This document shows positions 1-6,698 of a stretch of DNA of 13,839 nucleotides, piece by piece (positions within the stretch are counted from its first letter, which is position 1; the number at the start of each line of letters is the position of its first letter). Made by a program: the position numbers and the translations under genes. The notes under the pieces were generated by a model. The model saw only the letters and a program-made list of their open reading frames with translations. It searched no databases and was not told the DNA's origin. This DNA comes from an uncultured Porphyromonas sp. (GTDB lineage: Bacteria; Bacteroidota; Bacteroidia; Bacteroidales; Porphyromonadaceae). Location of the stretch: positions 1 through 13,839 of the forward strand of contig URKO01000003.1 in assembly GCA_900548415.1 (NCBI GenBank), written 5' to 3'.

Positions 1-32
1 GTTCTCTGACATAGTTCATTCAGTGTTTGAGT

Positions 33-302
33 TCAGTCTTTCTTTACATTCAGTATCTCAGTGATGTCGCTCTCTTTGTAATAGCATTTATGCCCAATCA
101 TGGAGAACGGGATTTTACCCGTATCCCGATAGTGTTGCAGGGTGCGCTTGCTGATACCAAGTCTACGGCATACGGCTTCATTGTCGAGCCATTCCTCCGT
201 TTCGGGAGGACACCCGATAAGCCGTTCGATACGGTGGATGAAATCTGCAAAGGAGGAGCAGTGCTGCTCCCATGCCTTGCGGTCGATGATGATGAGTTTC
301 AT
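33..302 (-). CDS. Excisionase-like helix-turn-helix protein
   Basis: Small DNA-binding protein of about 89 residues (92 if the upstream ATG at 309-311 is used). The C-terminal half, starting WLDNEAVCRRLGISKRTLQ, is a MerR/excisionase-type helix-turn-helix followed by the usual wing (HYRDTGKIPFSMIGHKCYY). Proteins of this size and pattern are common near integrases in Bacteroidota conjugative and mobilizable transposons, where they act as excisionases or local regulators. That role is known for the group and only inferred here. The N-terminal 40 residues have no motif I recognise. A -7 box at 383-390 would give a leader of about 65 to 75 nt. No integrase is visible, so this may be the edge or a remnant of a larger element extending left of the window. 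The choice between the two starts, 9 nt apart, is uncertain. Confidence 0.75.
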   Translation of the reverse strand: MKLIIIDRKAWEQHCSSFADFIHRIERLIGCPPETEEWLDNEAVCRRLGISKRTLQHYRDTGKIPFSMIGHKCYYKESDITEILNVKKD

Positions 303-382
303 TGCATTCATTTTGTTTTGATTACGTTGTTATTATTCGGCAAACAAACTACGATACAGTCCATTGCCCCTTCTGTCGTGTG

Positions 383-390
383 CAAAAGTA
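383..390 (-). promoter_or_regulatory. Putative -7 box of the helix-turn-helix gene
   Basis: On the minus strand this reads TACTTTTG, a match to the Bacteroidota -7 consensus TAnnTTTG. It lies about 70 nt upstream of the helix-turn-helix start. No convincing -33 TTG is seen at the expected distance, only a T-rich stretch, so the call rests on one box. Confidence 0.4.
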
Positions 391-546
391 AGCCCTCGAA
401 AGCATCGGAAAAAGGAACGGGGATAAGCAAGAAAAAGAGAGGAAAACAAGGGAAAGAAAAGAGGATTGCAAGGACGAAAGATGGCGGTATTGCGGTAATG
501 AGATGAGGTGTCGGTTCGTTCCATATCAACGAAAATGGAAGTAAGT

Positions 547-568
547 AACTCTCGAATGTTCGAGAGTT
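547..568. repeat. Perfect palindrome, 10-bp arms
   Basis: AACTCTCGAA (547-556) and TTCGAGAGTT (559-568) are exact reverse complements separated by only TG. No T-run follows on either strand, so it does not look like an intrinsic terminator. It abuts a second palindrome. A dimeric DNA-binding protein or a recombinase site fits better, but this is inference. Confidence 0.85.
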
Positions 569-595
569 CGACATATCGAGCGTTCGATATGTCGA
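568..595. repeat. Perfect palindrome, 12-bp arms
   Basis: TCGACATATCGA (568-579) and TCGATATGTCGA (584-595) are exact reverse complements around the loop GCGT. The first base is shared with the preceding palindrome, so the two form one 49-bp doubly palindromic block about 240 bp upstream of the excisionase-like gene. Both use TTCGA/TCGA cores. No downstream T-run is present. Confidence 0.85.
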
Positions 596-704
596 GAAAT
601 AGATAGTCCGAGCGACAGACCTATTGAAAGAATGTGAGAGTTATCAATCGAACCGCAGAGAGATTGAGAAATCGTCCGTGCGATTGACAGATAGAGTATT
701 TGTT

Positions 705-806
705 TTATCGCTTGCGTCCAAAGAGCCTGAGTATGCCGTATTCGTTCGGGCTTATTCTTTTGGCGGTTAGCCTATTGCTGCAAGGTTGGAGCGAAAAATG
801 GTTCAT
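705..806 (-). pseudogene. Possible gene remnant fused to the IS end
   Basis: A 33-codon minus-strand frame runs from an ATG inside the IS end (804-806) to a TAA at 705-707. Its C-terminal part reads RLTAKRISPNEYGILRLFG, followed by RKR and the stop. The composition is protein-like and the ATG overlaps the transposase TGA as ATGA. One reading is that the 3' end of an older mobile-element gene was cut by the IS insertion, which then supplied a start codon. The opposite strand carries a competing 29-codon hydrophobic micro-ORF (733-822), so the coding strand is not settled. I do not recognise the family. Confidence 0.2.
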
Positions 807-2046
807 CCGACATTTCGTGTGATACGGCAGTCATGTAGTGCAAAAAGTCTAAGTTTGAAATAGTCATCATCTCTATATCCGTAAGCATTTCTCTTCATTA
901 CTTTAATTTTATTGTTTATGCCCTCCACTTTGGCCGTTGATAGCCGTCCATAATACCATGCGAGTATTTCCTTTTTAGCAGCATTGATTGTATTTGCTAA
1001 TGAGATTAGAGGTTTTGAATCTGTATCTAATGCCATTGAGACCCAGCTGTTTAATCTTTCCTCTGCCTCATTAATGGTTCGTTGATTATATATTTCTCTC
1101 AGGTCCTCCTTGAGGTAATAGGCTTGAGAGAGGGGTTCGTTCATTGCGAGTGCTTTCTGGAGCTTCGTTCTCCCTTTCTCATCGATCATCTTTTCCCCGT
1201 TGGCAAGTAGGAGGTATCTTGTTCCCTTGATTAGTTTTTTCTTTCCCTCGTCCACCTCTTTTGCCACTAACTCTCTTCGCACTTTATCAAGGGTGTCATT
1301 CATTAGCTTGATGACATGAAAGTGGTCAAATACGTGTATGGCATCAGGGGTATTCTCACGTACTGATTTAGAGAAAGCTGATGACATATCTGTCGCCACA
1401 TACTTTATCTGAACGTTCTTCTTCCTTACCCTTTTCCAAAACGTTGTAAGAGCATCCGCCCCCTTTCCATCGCCAACATGAAGGATTCTTCCTGAGATTA
1501 GATCCACTACGATTGTCTTATAAACATGTCCTTTTCGGACAGCGAACTCATCAATACCTATGCACTGCACCCCTTGTAAGGAGGGCTTGCTGTAGTGTCT
1601 CTTAAGATAGGTTGTATGAATATCCTTTACTACATCCCAACTAACACCCAGCCTTTTTGAAACCTCCTGAATAGTCATTGCTTTTAGCAGGTCAACCACG
1701 TACTTGGCAAAGCGATTAGAGTACGATCTATTGCCTTTAACAAAGCTGACCCTCTCGTAATCATCGTTTCCGCATTCTTTGCATTTGTATCTTTGTACTT
1801 TCATGTGCAATATGGTTTTTGTAGAACCAATTGGTAGTGCGTGGATATTACGATGCCGGTAGCCATTCTTCACGAGAGTGTATTCCCCGCAGCATGGGCA
1901 CCTCTTTTTCGTTTTAGAATACTCTATATCTAAAACTATTTTGTTAGCTTTGTAGTGTGTAGCAGTACATTTGACTCCAACAAGACCATATACATGTCGT
2001 AGAAAACTGGTATCCATTGTGTAATTAAGCGTTTAGTGGATGATTC
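800..2046 (-). mobile_element. ISL3-family insertion sequence
   Basis: The element is defined by an intact ISL3-type transposase that fills nearly all of it. The proposed ends are the left GGTTCATCC (800-808) and the right GGATGATTC (2038-2046). As inverted repeats they match at 7 of 9 positions. Outside them lie a second inverted pair, GAGCGAA (789-795) and TTCGCTC (2044-2050), so the true ends could be 789 and 2050 with a gap in one repeat. No 8-bp target duplication, usual for ISL3, is visible for either choice. The boundaries are therefore approximate. Confidence 0.7.
803..2017 (-). CDS. ISL3-family transposase
   Basis: DDE transposase of 404 residues that catalyses movement of its IS; the length is normal for ISL3. 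An N-terminal zinc finger is formed by C40/C43 (CPCC) and C79/C82 (CKEC). A helix-turn-helix follows around 115-134 (TIQEVSKRLGVSWDVV). The DDE core has D156 (GIDEFAVRKG), D210 (ATDMSSAF) and E365 in STAKVEGINNKIKVMKR, which is the hallmark C-terminal ISL3 block. No stop or frameshift is seen, so it is probably active. The stop codon lies within the proposed left end of the IS, typical of compact elements. Codon use is AT-rich and unlike the plus-strand operon that follows, consistent with transfer. A -7 box at 2078-2085 lies outside the proposed right end and may drive it. Confidence 0.93.
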   Translation of the reverse strand: MDTSFLRHVYGLVGVKCTATHYKANKIVLDIEYSKTKKRCPCCGEYTLVKNGYRHRNIHALPIGSTKTILHMKVQRYKCKECGNDDYERVSFVKGNRSYSNRFAKYVVDLLKAMTIQEVSKRLGVSWDVVKDIHTTYLKRHYSKPSLQGVQCIGIDEFAVRKGHVYKTIVVDLISGRILHVGDGKGADALTTFWKRVRKKNVQIKYVATDMSSAFSKSVRENTPDAIHVFDHFHVIKLMNDTLDKVRRELVAKEVDEGKKKLIKGTRYLLLANGEKMIDEKGRTKLQKALAMNEPLSQAYYLKEDLREIYNQRTINEAEERLNSWVSMALDTDSKPLISLANTINAAKKEILAWYYGRLSTAKVEGINNKIKVMKRNAYGYRDDDYFKLRLFALHDCRITRNVG

Positions 2047-2077
2047 GCTCAATTATAATGGATTTCCAGTTTTCTTT

Positions 2078-2085
2078 CAAATTTA
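2078..2085 (-). promoter_or_regulatory. Possible -7 box reading into the transposase
   Basis: The minus strand reads TAAATTTG, a match to TAnnTTTG, about 60 to 70 nt upstream of the transposase ATG. It lies beyond the proposed IS end, so expression may depend on flanking DNA, or the element may extend further than I placed it. No clear -33 box is seen. Confidence 0.3.
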
Positions 2086-2097
2086 CAAAGAGAAAAA

Positions 2098-2170
2098 AGA
2101 CTCCGTCGCCCATATCTTGCGGATTTCATCCCGCAAGATGATTGGTGTATACAGGCTGACGCAGTAGTCT
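2098..2170. repeat. Nested imperfect inverted repeat
   Basis: Three pairs of arms are nested around one centre: AGACT (2098-2102) with AGTCT (2166-2170); GTCGCC (2105-2110) with GGCTGAC (2154-2160, one extra base); and the perfect 9-bp ATCTTGCGG (2114-2122) with CCGCAAGAT (2131-2139). The block could form a cruciform or, if transcribed, a long hairpin. It lacks a T-run directly after the stem on the plus strand. It could be a degenerate MITE-like repeat or an old bidirectional terminator. Confidence 0.6.
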
Positions 2171-2173
2171 CAA

Positions 2174-2188
2174 GGTGACACAGTCACC
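2174..2188. repeat. Short hairpin GGTGAC-ACA-GTCACC
   Basis: Perfect 6-bp arms with a 3-nt loop lie three bases after the nested inverted repeat, so the two probably belong to the same structured block. Confidence 0.6.
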
Positions 2189-2229
2189 CCATCACGCAGA
2201 ATATCGGATGAGGCATTTTATTTTCCTCC

Positions 2230-2270
2230 CTTGGAAATTTATTTTTCCAAGCTTGGAAATCTTTTGGAAA
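2230..2270. promoter_or_regulatory. Cluster of TTGGAAA repeats upstream of metG
   Basis: TTGGAAA occurs at 2231-2237, 2253-2259 and 2264-2270, with an inverted copy TTTCCAA at 2244-2250. The direct copies start 22 and 11 bp apart, about two and one helical turns. CTTGGAAA (2230-2237) and TTTCCAAG (2244-2251) form a perfect inverted pair, and CCAAGCTTGG (2247-2256) is a palindrome. The cluster ends 24 bp before the -7 box of metG, a position that fits an activator or repressor array. No protein can be assigned. Confidence 0.5.
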
Positions 2271-2294
2271 CCCTCGCAACAGTCTCATTTTTGC

Positions 2295-2302
2295 TACCTT
2301 TG
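2295..2302 (+). promoter_or_regulatory. -7 box of the metG operon
   Basis: TACCTTTG matches the Bacteroidota -7 consensus TAnnTTTG and lies 43 bp before the metG ATG, giving a predicted leader of about 36 nt. The -33 region (around 2270-2276) has no good TTG, which would fit a promoter that needs help from a factor bound at the adjacent repeats. Confidence 0.6.
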
Positions 2303-2345
2303 CGGTAGACATCGGCGCTAAGCCGTTAATCATCATAAGAACTTT

Positions 2346-4397
2346 ATGAGTACGCAACAATTCAAACGCACTTTAGTCACTACGGCCCTCCCTTATGCCA
2401 ATGGGCCTGTACATATCGGACACCTAGCAGGAGTCTACGTTCCTGCCGACATATACGTTCGCTACAAGCGTATGAAGGGCGACGAGGTCCTCTTCATCGG
2501 TGGTAGCGATGAGCACGGAGTACCTATCGCCATCAAGGCAAAAGCCGAGGGCGTCTCTCCACAAGAGGTGGTAGATCGCTACCACGCCTTGATCAAGGAG
2601 TCGTTCGCTCGCCTAGGCATCGACTTCGACATCTATTCGCGCACCACCTCGGAGACACATGAGAAGACGGCGAGTGCGTTCTTTACCAAGCTCTACGAGT
2701 CTGGCAAGCTGATCGAGCAGACCTCGGAGCAGTACTACGACCCTGAGGCTAAGCAATTTCTCGCAGACCGCTACATCACGGGTACCTGCCCACATTGCCA
2801 CAACGAGCGCGCCTATGGCGACCAATGCGAGGCGTGCGGTACCTCCCTCTCGGCGACTGATCTGATCGATCCTCATAGCGCTATATCAGGGGCTAAGCCT
2901 GAGCTACGCGAGACGAAGCACTGGTACCTGCCGCTGGGCGACTACGAGAGCTTCCTCCGCGAGTGGATACTCGAGGGGCACAAGGAGTGGAAGCCAAACG
3001 TCTACGGTCAGTGCAAGAGCTGGCTGGACCTAGGACTACAGCCACGTGCCGTGACGCGTGACCTAGACTGGGGTATCCCCGTACCGCTCCAAGGTGCTGA
3101 GGGTAAGGTGCTCTACGTATGGTTTGACGCGCCTATTGGCTACATATCCAATACGAAGGAGCTACTCCCCGACAGCTGGCGCACCTGGTGGTGTGACCCC
3201 GAGACCCGTTTGATCCACTTCATCGGCAAGGACAACATCGTCTTCCACTGCATCATCTTCCCCGCCATGCTAAAGGCAGAGGGGTCGTTTAACCTGCCAG
3301 ACAACGTACCGGCCAACGAGTTCCTCAACCTCGAGGGCGACAAGATCTCGACCAGTCGCAACTGGGCTATCTGGCTCCACGAGTATCTTGACGAGATGCC
3401 TGGCAAGGAGGACGTGCTGCGTTATGTCTTGACAGCCAATGCGCCTGAGACCAAGGACAATGACTTCACATGGCGTGACTACCAAGCGCGTAATAACAAT
3501 GAGTTGGTCGCTATCTACGGCAACTTCGTGAACCGCGCCTTGGTGCTGACGCACAAGTATTTCGACGGCAAGGTACCCCCGCTGGGTCGTCTCACGGAGA
3601 TCGACGAGGAGATGCTCCGAGAGGTGGCGGCCATACCCGCAGAGCTAGATGATCAGCTAGAGCACTTCCACTTTAGAGAGGCACTCAAGACCGCTATGCA
3701 GCTAGCCCGCATCGGCAATAAGTACCTCGCTGACACAGAGCCGTGGAAGGTGATCAAGAGCGACCCCGACCGTGTCGCTACGATCCTGCACTTAGCTTTG
3801 CAGCTGGTGGGCAATCTGTCGATTGCTTTTGCGCCCTTTACACCCTTCTCCACACGTCGACTCCTCAGTATGCTACAAGTTGAGGAGGAAGGCTTCGCTT
3901 TCTCCCGCTTTGGGGCTACAGATCTACTTCCCGAGGGACATCAGCTGGGCACGCCCGAGTTGCTTTTTGAGAAGATTGAGGACGAAGTAATCCAAGCGCA
4001 GCTCGACAAACTCGCTGCGATCAAGCAGCTCAACGAGGAGCAGAGCCGTCACCCCGAAGCTCTACTGGAGGATGTGCCGTTTGACACATTTACCAAGAGC
4101 GATATGCGCGCAGGCCGTATCCTAGCATGCGAGAAGGTTCCTAAGGCGGACAAGCTCCTGCGTTTCTCCATCGATGATGGCATGGGCGGACGAACGATCG
4201 TCTCGGGTATCGCTCAGTATTACAAGCCAGAGGAGCTGGTCGGCAAGACGGTTGCCTTCGTTGCTAACCTCCCCGTGCGCAAGATACGTGGTGTCGAGTC
4301 ACAAGGTATGATCATCTCTGTCGAGGACTACAAGACGGGACAGCTACAGGTGGTCACGCTACCTGACACGATAGCTCCTGGTAGCAAACTGGTCTAG
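2346..4397 (+). CDS. metG: Methionine--tRNA ligase
   Basis: Charges tRNA-Met with methionine in the cytoplasm, using ATP. The 683 residues match the long MetG form with a fused C-terminal domain. The class I signature HIGH is at residues 23-26. A zinc knuckle has C148, C151, C161 and C164. The second ATP loop reads KISTS from residue 333 in place of KMSKS, a variant I know from Bacteroidota MetG. The helical anticodon-binding domain spans about 370-550 ([20 protein letters not shown] at its start). Residues about 580-683 form the Trbp111-like tRNA-binding domain ([20 protein letters not shown]). The start is supported by the -7 box 43 bp upstream and by conserved sequence from about residue 8. 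It is the first gene of a five-gene same-strand run; the next starts 12 nt after its stop. Confidence 0.97.
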   Translation: MSTQQFKRTLVTTALPYANGPVHIGHLAGVYVPADIYVRYKRMKGDEVLFIGGSDEHGVPIAIKAKAEGVSPQEVVDRYHALIKESFARLGIDFDIYSRTTSETHEKTASAFFTKLYESGKLIEQTSEQYYDPEAKQFLADRYITGTCPHCHNERAYGDQCEACGTSLSATDLIDPHSAISGAKPELRETKHWYLPLGDYESFLREWILEGHKEWKPNVYGQCKSWLDLGLQPRAVTRDLDWGIPVPLQGAEGKVLYVWFDAPIGYISNTKELLPDSWRTWWCDPETRLIHFIGKDNIVFHCIIFPAMLKAEGSFNLPDNVPANEFLNLEGDKISTSRNWAIWLHEYLDEMPGKEDVLRYVLTANAPETKDNDFTWRDYQARNNNELVAIYGNFVNRALVLTHKYFDGKVPPLGRLTEIDEEMLREVAAIPAELDDQLEHFHFREALKTAMQLARIGNKYLADTEPWKVIKSDPDRVATILHLALQLVGNLSIAFAPFTPFSTRRLLSMLQVEEEGFAFSRFGATDLLPEGHQLGTPELLFEKIEDEVIQAQLDKLAAIKQLNEEQSRHPEALLEDVPFDTFTKSDMRAGRILACEKVPKADKLLRFSIDDGMGGRTIVSGIAQYYKPEELVGKTVAFVANLPVRKIRGVESQGMIISVEDYKTGQLQVVTLPDTIAPGSKLV

Positions 4398-4409
4398 CCT
4401 CATAGCGAT

Positions 4410-5576
4410 ATGCGCATTCCTCTAGTCAACCTCCCCGAAGAACATCTCTACTACCAAGCTGAGCTTGATAGGAGCATCGGGAGGGTTGTCGCCTCTGGCG
4501 GCTACATCGGCGGTGAGGAGGTGCGAGCCTTTGAGAAGGAGCTGGCGTACTACCTAGGGCTGGCTCCGTGGAGTGTCATCAGCTGTGGCAACGGGAGCGA
4601 TGCACTCCTGCTGGCTCTGGCTGCGCTAGACCTGCCCCGTGGTGGTGAGGTAATCGTCGCCACGCACAACTATGTGGCGGCTGCCGAGGCGGTCTGCCAT
4701 CTAGGGCTCCGACCTGTCTGGGCTGACGTGATGCCCTCGCTGAGTAGCGATGGGCGTGTCTCCTTTCAGATGAATGGCTCGCCAGACTATTTGGAGTCGC
4801 TGCTCACCCCTCGCACGGTAGCACTCATAGCGGTCAATATGTACGGTATGCCCTGCCCGGCGGTAGAGCTAGCGCACTTTTGCGAGCTTCATCAGATCCC
4901 GTGGATTGAGGACAATGCTCAGGGGATGGGGGGCTTAGGCGAAATAGCTTCGGGAGCTTCAAAAGCTACGGCACCGCTAGGCACACGAGCTACGATCGGC
5001 ACGACGAGCTTCTTCCCAACCAAGCCGCTAGGCTGTATGGGTGATGGGGGGGCTGCTTTCGTACCGCATGACCAGCAACTGGCGGAGCGTTTGCGCCAAC
5101 TGGCCAACCATGGACAACGCACACGATACCAGTACGATCGGTGTGGCTACAACAGTCGTCTCGACGCACTCCAAGCAGCCGTGCTACGAGTTAAGCTACG
5201 TCATCTGGATGTAGCAAACCAACGACGTAGCGCATTGGCCGACCGTTACGACGAATTGCTGGACGACCTCCCGATGGTGAAACGTCCGTGGCGTAGTGGG
5301 GACCGGCCCGAAGCACTCTACCTTTACACAATCTGCGTACCCTCTGACAAGAGAGACGGACTACTCAACGAACTACGCACCGCAGGCATCGACGCACGAG
5401 TCTACTACCCGCAGATGCTTCACCAGATAGCGGCCTACAACGATGGCTCGTCTGAGGCTTCCTGTCCCGTAGCGGAGGAACTCCAGAAGACAATGCTCTC
5501 GCTACCAATAGCCCCGACGACCTTCTACTTGCAGGTTAGAGAGATCTGCGAGCGAATCGAACAGTTTCTACTATAA
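4410..5576 (+). CDS. wbpE: WbpE/PorR-type sugar-nucleotide aminotransferase
   Basis: PLP-dependent DegT/DnrJ/EryC1/StrS enzyme of 388 residues, the usual family length. It should transfer an amino group to a 3-keto UDP-sugar, in the WbpE reaction to UDP-2-acetamido-2-deoxy-3-oxoglucuronate. Visible features are the PLP phosphate region ISCGNGSDAL (57-66), cofactor-ring D168 in IEDNAQG, the Schiff-base lysine K205 in TSFFPTKPLGCMGDGGA, and GYNSRLDALQAAVL (246-259). The last two blocks resemble Pseudomonas WbpE more than generic DegT proteins. Residues about 176-193 form a slightly long, alanine-rich loop. In P. gingivalis the WbpE homologue PorR is needed for anionic LPS and the T9SS linking sugar. 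The next gene is a WbpB-like dehydrogenase, the preceding step of that pathway, 17 nt downstream. The general family is certain; WbpE specificity is likely but inferred. Confidence 0.85.
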   Translation: MRIPLVNLPEEHLYYQAELDRSIGRVVASGGYIGGEEVRAFEKELAYYLGLAPWSVISCGNGSDALLLALAALDLPRGGEVIVATHNYVAAAEAVCHLGLRPVWADVMPSLSSDGRVSFQMNGSPDYLESLLTPRTVALIAVNMYGMPCPAVELAHFCELHQIPWIEDNAQGMGGLGEIASGASKATAPLGTRATIGTTSFFPTKPLGCMGDGGAAFVPHDQQLAERLRQLANHGQRTRYQYDRCGYNSRLDALQAAVLRVKLRHLDVANQRRSALADRYDELLDDLPMVKRPWRSGDRPEALYLYTICVPSDKRDGLLNELRTAGIDARVYYPQMLHQIAAYNDGSSEASCPVAEELQKTMLSLPIAPTTFYLQVREICERIEQFLL

Positions 5577-5593
5577 AAGCCTTTCTCCCCACT

Positions 5594-6676
5594 ATGACAG
5601 CGAACCACAGCGACCTAACAACCTCATCGCCTATGCCACTCCACAGCCCCCTCCGCTGGATCGTCGTGGGGTGCGGACACATCGGCCGCCGACACATGGA
5701 GCATATCTCGAAGCATCCGCAGACGCAGTTGGTCGGGATGGTTGACGTGCTGCCCGCTTCGGAGTGTGGCGCTGCGCAGTTTCCTGGGGTTCCCTTTTAT
5801 CCAAGCGTGGAGGAGCTGCTGGAGCGTGGGGGAGACACCTTTGATGTGGCGTCAATCTGCGTCCCCAACGGGCTGCACTACCCTATTGCTCTTGAGCTGA
5901 TCAAAGCGGGCAAGTCGCTCCTCATCGAGAAGCCCGCCGTACTACACCCCGATGAGGGCGAGGAGCTGATCGCCCTAGCGAAGGTTCACGGCTGTCACCT
6001 ATATAGTGTCCTGCAAAACCGCTTTACGCCTGTCTCAGCCTGGCTACACCAGGTGATCGAAGAGAAGCGCCTCGGCAAGCTTTACCAGATCGAGCTGCAG
6101 TGTCTCTGGAATCGTGACGAGCGTTACTACCAGCCCCGTCGCTGGCATGGCGACCTCAAGCTAGATGGCGGGACGCTCTTCACGCAGTACTCACACTTCC
6201 TCGATCTACTGATCTGGTGCTTCGGCATGCCAGAGGTGCAAGGCGGGAGCTTTTACAATTACAACCACCAGACGATGGTAGACTTTGAGGACTCGGGCGT
6301 GGTGCAGCTCACCTTCCCGCAAGATACTACGGGCCTGCTGACCTACTCGACAGCGGTCTACGGGACCAACTGCGGGGTGCGCCTCACCGTACTCGGCGAG
6401 CGTGGGTGCATCGTCCTCGATGGCCCCTTCATGAACAAGCTAACGCACTGCATCATCGATGGCTACGACCGCCCCGACCTAGGCGAGAGCGAGCCTGGCA
6501 ACGCCTACGGAGCCTATAGCGGATCTGCGCAAAACCATCACTTCGTCATCGACCACACGGCGCGCGCGCTGCTGGGAGATCCGACCGCTCAGGCGGTGGA
6601 GATAGAGGATGCCCTGCGTGTCGTGCGCCTCATTCGCAATATCTACCAGTACAACCCTTACCTCTCAGACAAGTAG
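5594..6676 (+). CDS. Gfo/Idh/MocA oxidoreductase, WbpB/WlbA-like
   Basis: NAD(P)-dependent dehydrogenase of 360 residues. The Rossmann motif GCGHIG is at 26-31, followed by acidic D51, VASICVPNGLHYP (85-97) and the signature EKP at 112-114, whose lysine is catalytic in this family. The C-terminal substrate domain has WHGDLKLDGGTLF and a candidate catalytic H201 in YSHFLDLL, a layout typical of WlbA/WbpB enzymes. Those oxidise the C3 hydroxyl of UDP-GlcNAc-uronate, making the keto substrate of the preceding aminotransferase. An alternative start at M14 (5633) would remove an unstructured serine/threonine-rich leader; the first ATG is kept because it preserves close operon spacing. The pairing with a WbpE-type enzyme supports the assignment, but Gfo/Idh/MocA substrates are hard to read from sequence. 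Confidence 0.75.
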   Translation: MTANHSDLTTSSPMPLHSPLRWIVVGCGHIGRRHMEHISKHPQTQLVGMVDVLPASECGAAQFPGVPFYPSVEELLERGGDTFDVASICVPNGLHYPIALELIKAGKSLLIEKPAVLHPDEGEELIALAKVHGCHLYSVLQNRFTPVSAWLHQVIEEKRLGKLYQIELQCLWNRDERYYQPRRWHGDLKLDGGTLFTQYSHFLDLLIWCFGMPEVQGGSFYNYNHQTMVDFEDSGVVQLTFPQDTTGLLTYSTAVYGTNCGVRLTVLGERGCIVLDGPFMNKLTHCIIDGYDRPDLGESEPGNAYGAYSGSAQNHHFVIDHTARALLGDPTAQAVEIEDALRVVRLIRNIYQYNPYLSDK

Positions 6677-6698
6677 TCACTAGAAAGCCCCTCACGTT

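Larger units (their letters stand above)
312..799. other. Gene-poor accessory stretch
   Basis: No credible gene is seen in these 488 bases. Bases 390-490 are purine-rich on the plus strand. The readable structure is the palindrome pair at 547-595, an imperfect direct repeat (TCCGAGCGACAGA at 607-619, TCCGTGCGAttgACAGA at 675-691) and two overlapping micro-ORFs beside the IS. The plus-strand frame 27-506 is open for 159 codons, but it is antisense to the helix-turn-helix gene and its C-terminus is just lysine/arginine-rich readthrough of the purine stretch, so I do not call it. Confidence 0.6.

Noticed and set aside
27..506. 159-codon plus-strand frame at the left edge
   Set aside because: It is antisense to the helix-turn-helix gene over most of its length, has no recognisable domain and ends in a low-complexity lysine-rich tail from a purine-rich tract.
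547..595. Palindromes as an intrinsic terminator
   Set aside because: No T-run follows on either strand and the stems are not GC-rich.
711..730. CCAAAGAGCC (719-728) as the left end of the IS
   Set aside because: Many ISL3 ends begin GGCTCTTTG, but this copy points the wrong way for a left end and has no partner at the right side.
3342..3356. MetG has KISTS instead of KMSKS
   Set aside because: This is a usual variant in Bacteroidota MetG as I know the family, with the catalytic lysine kept; it is not a defect.
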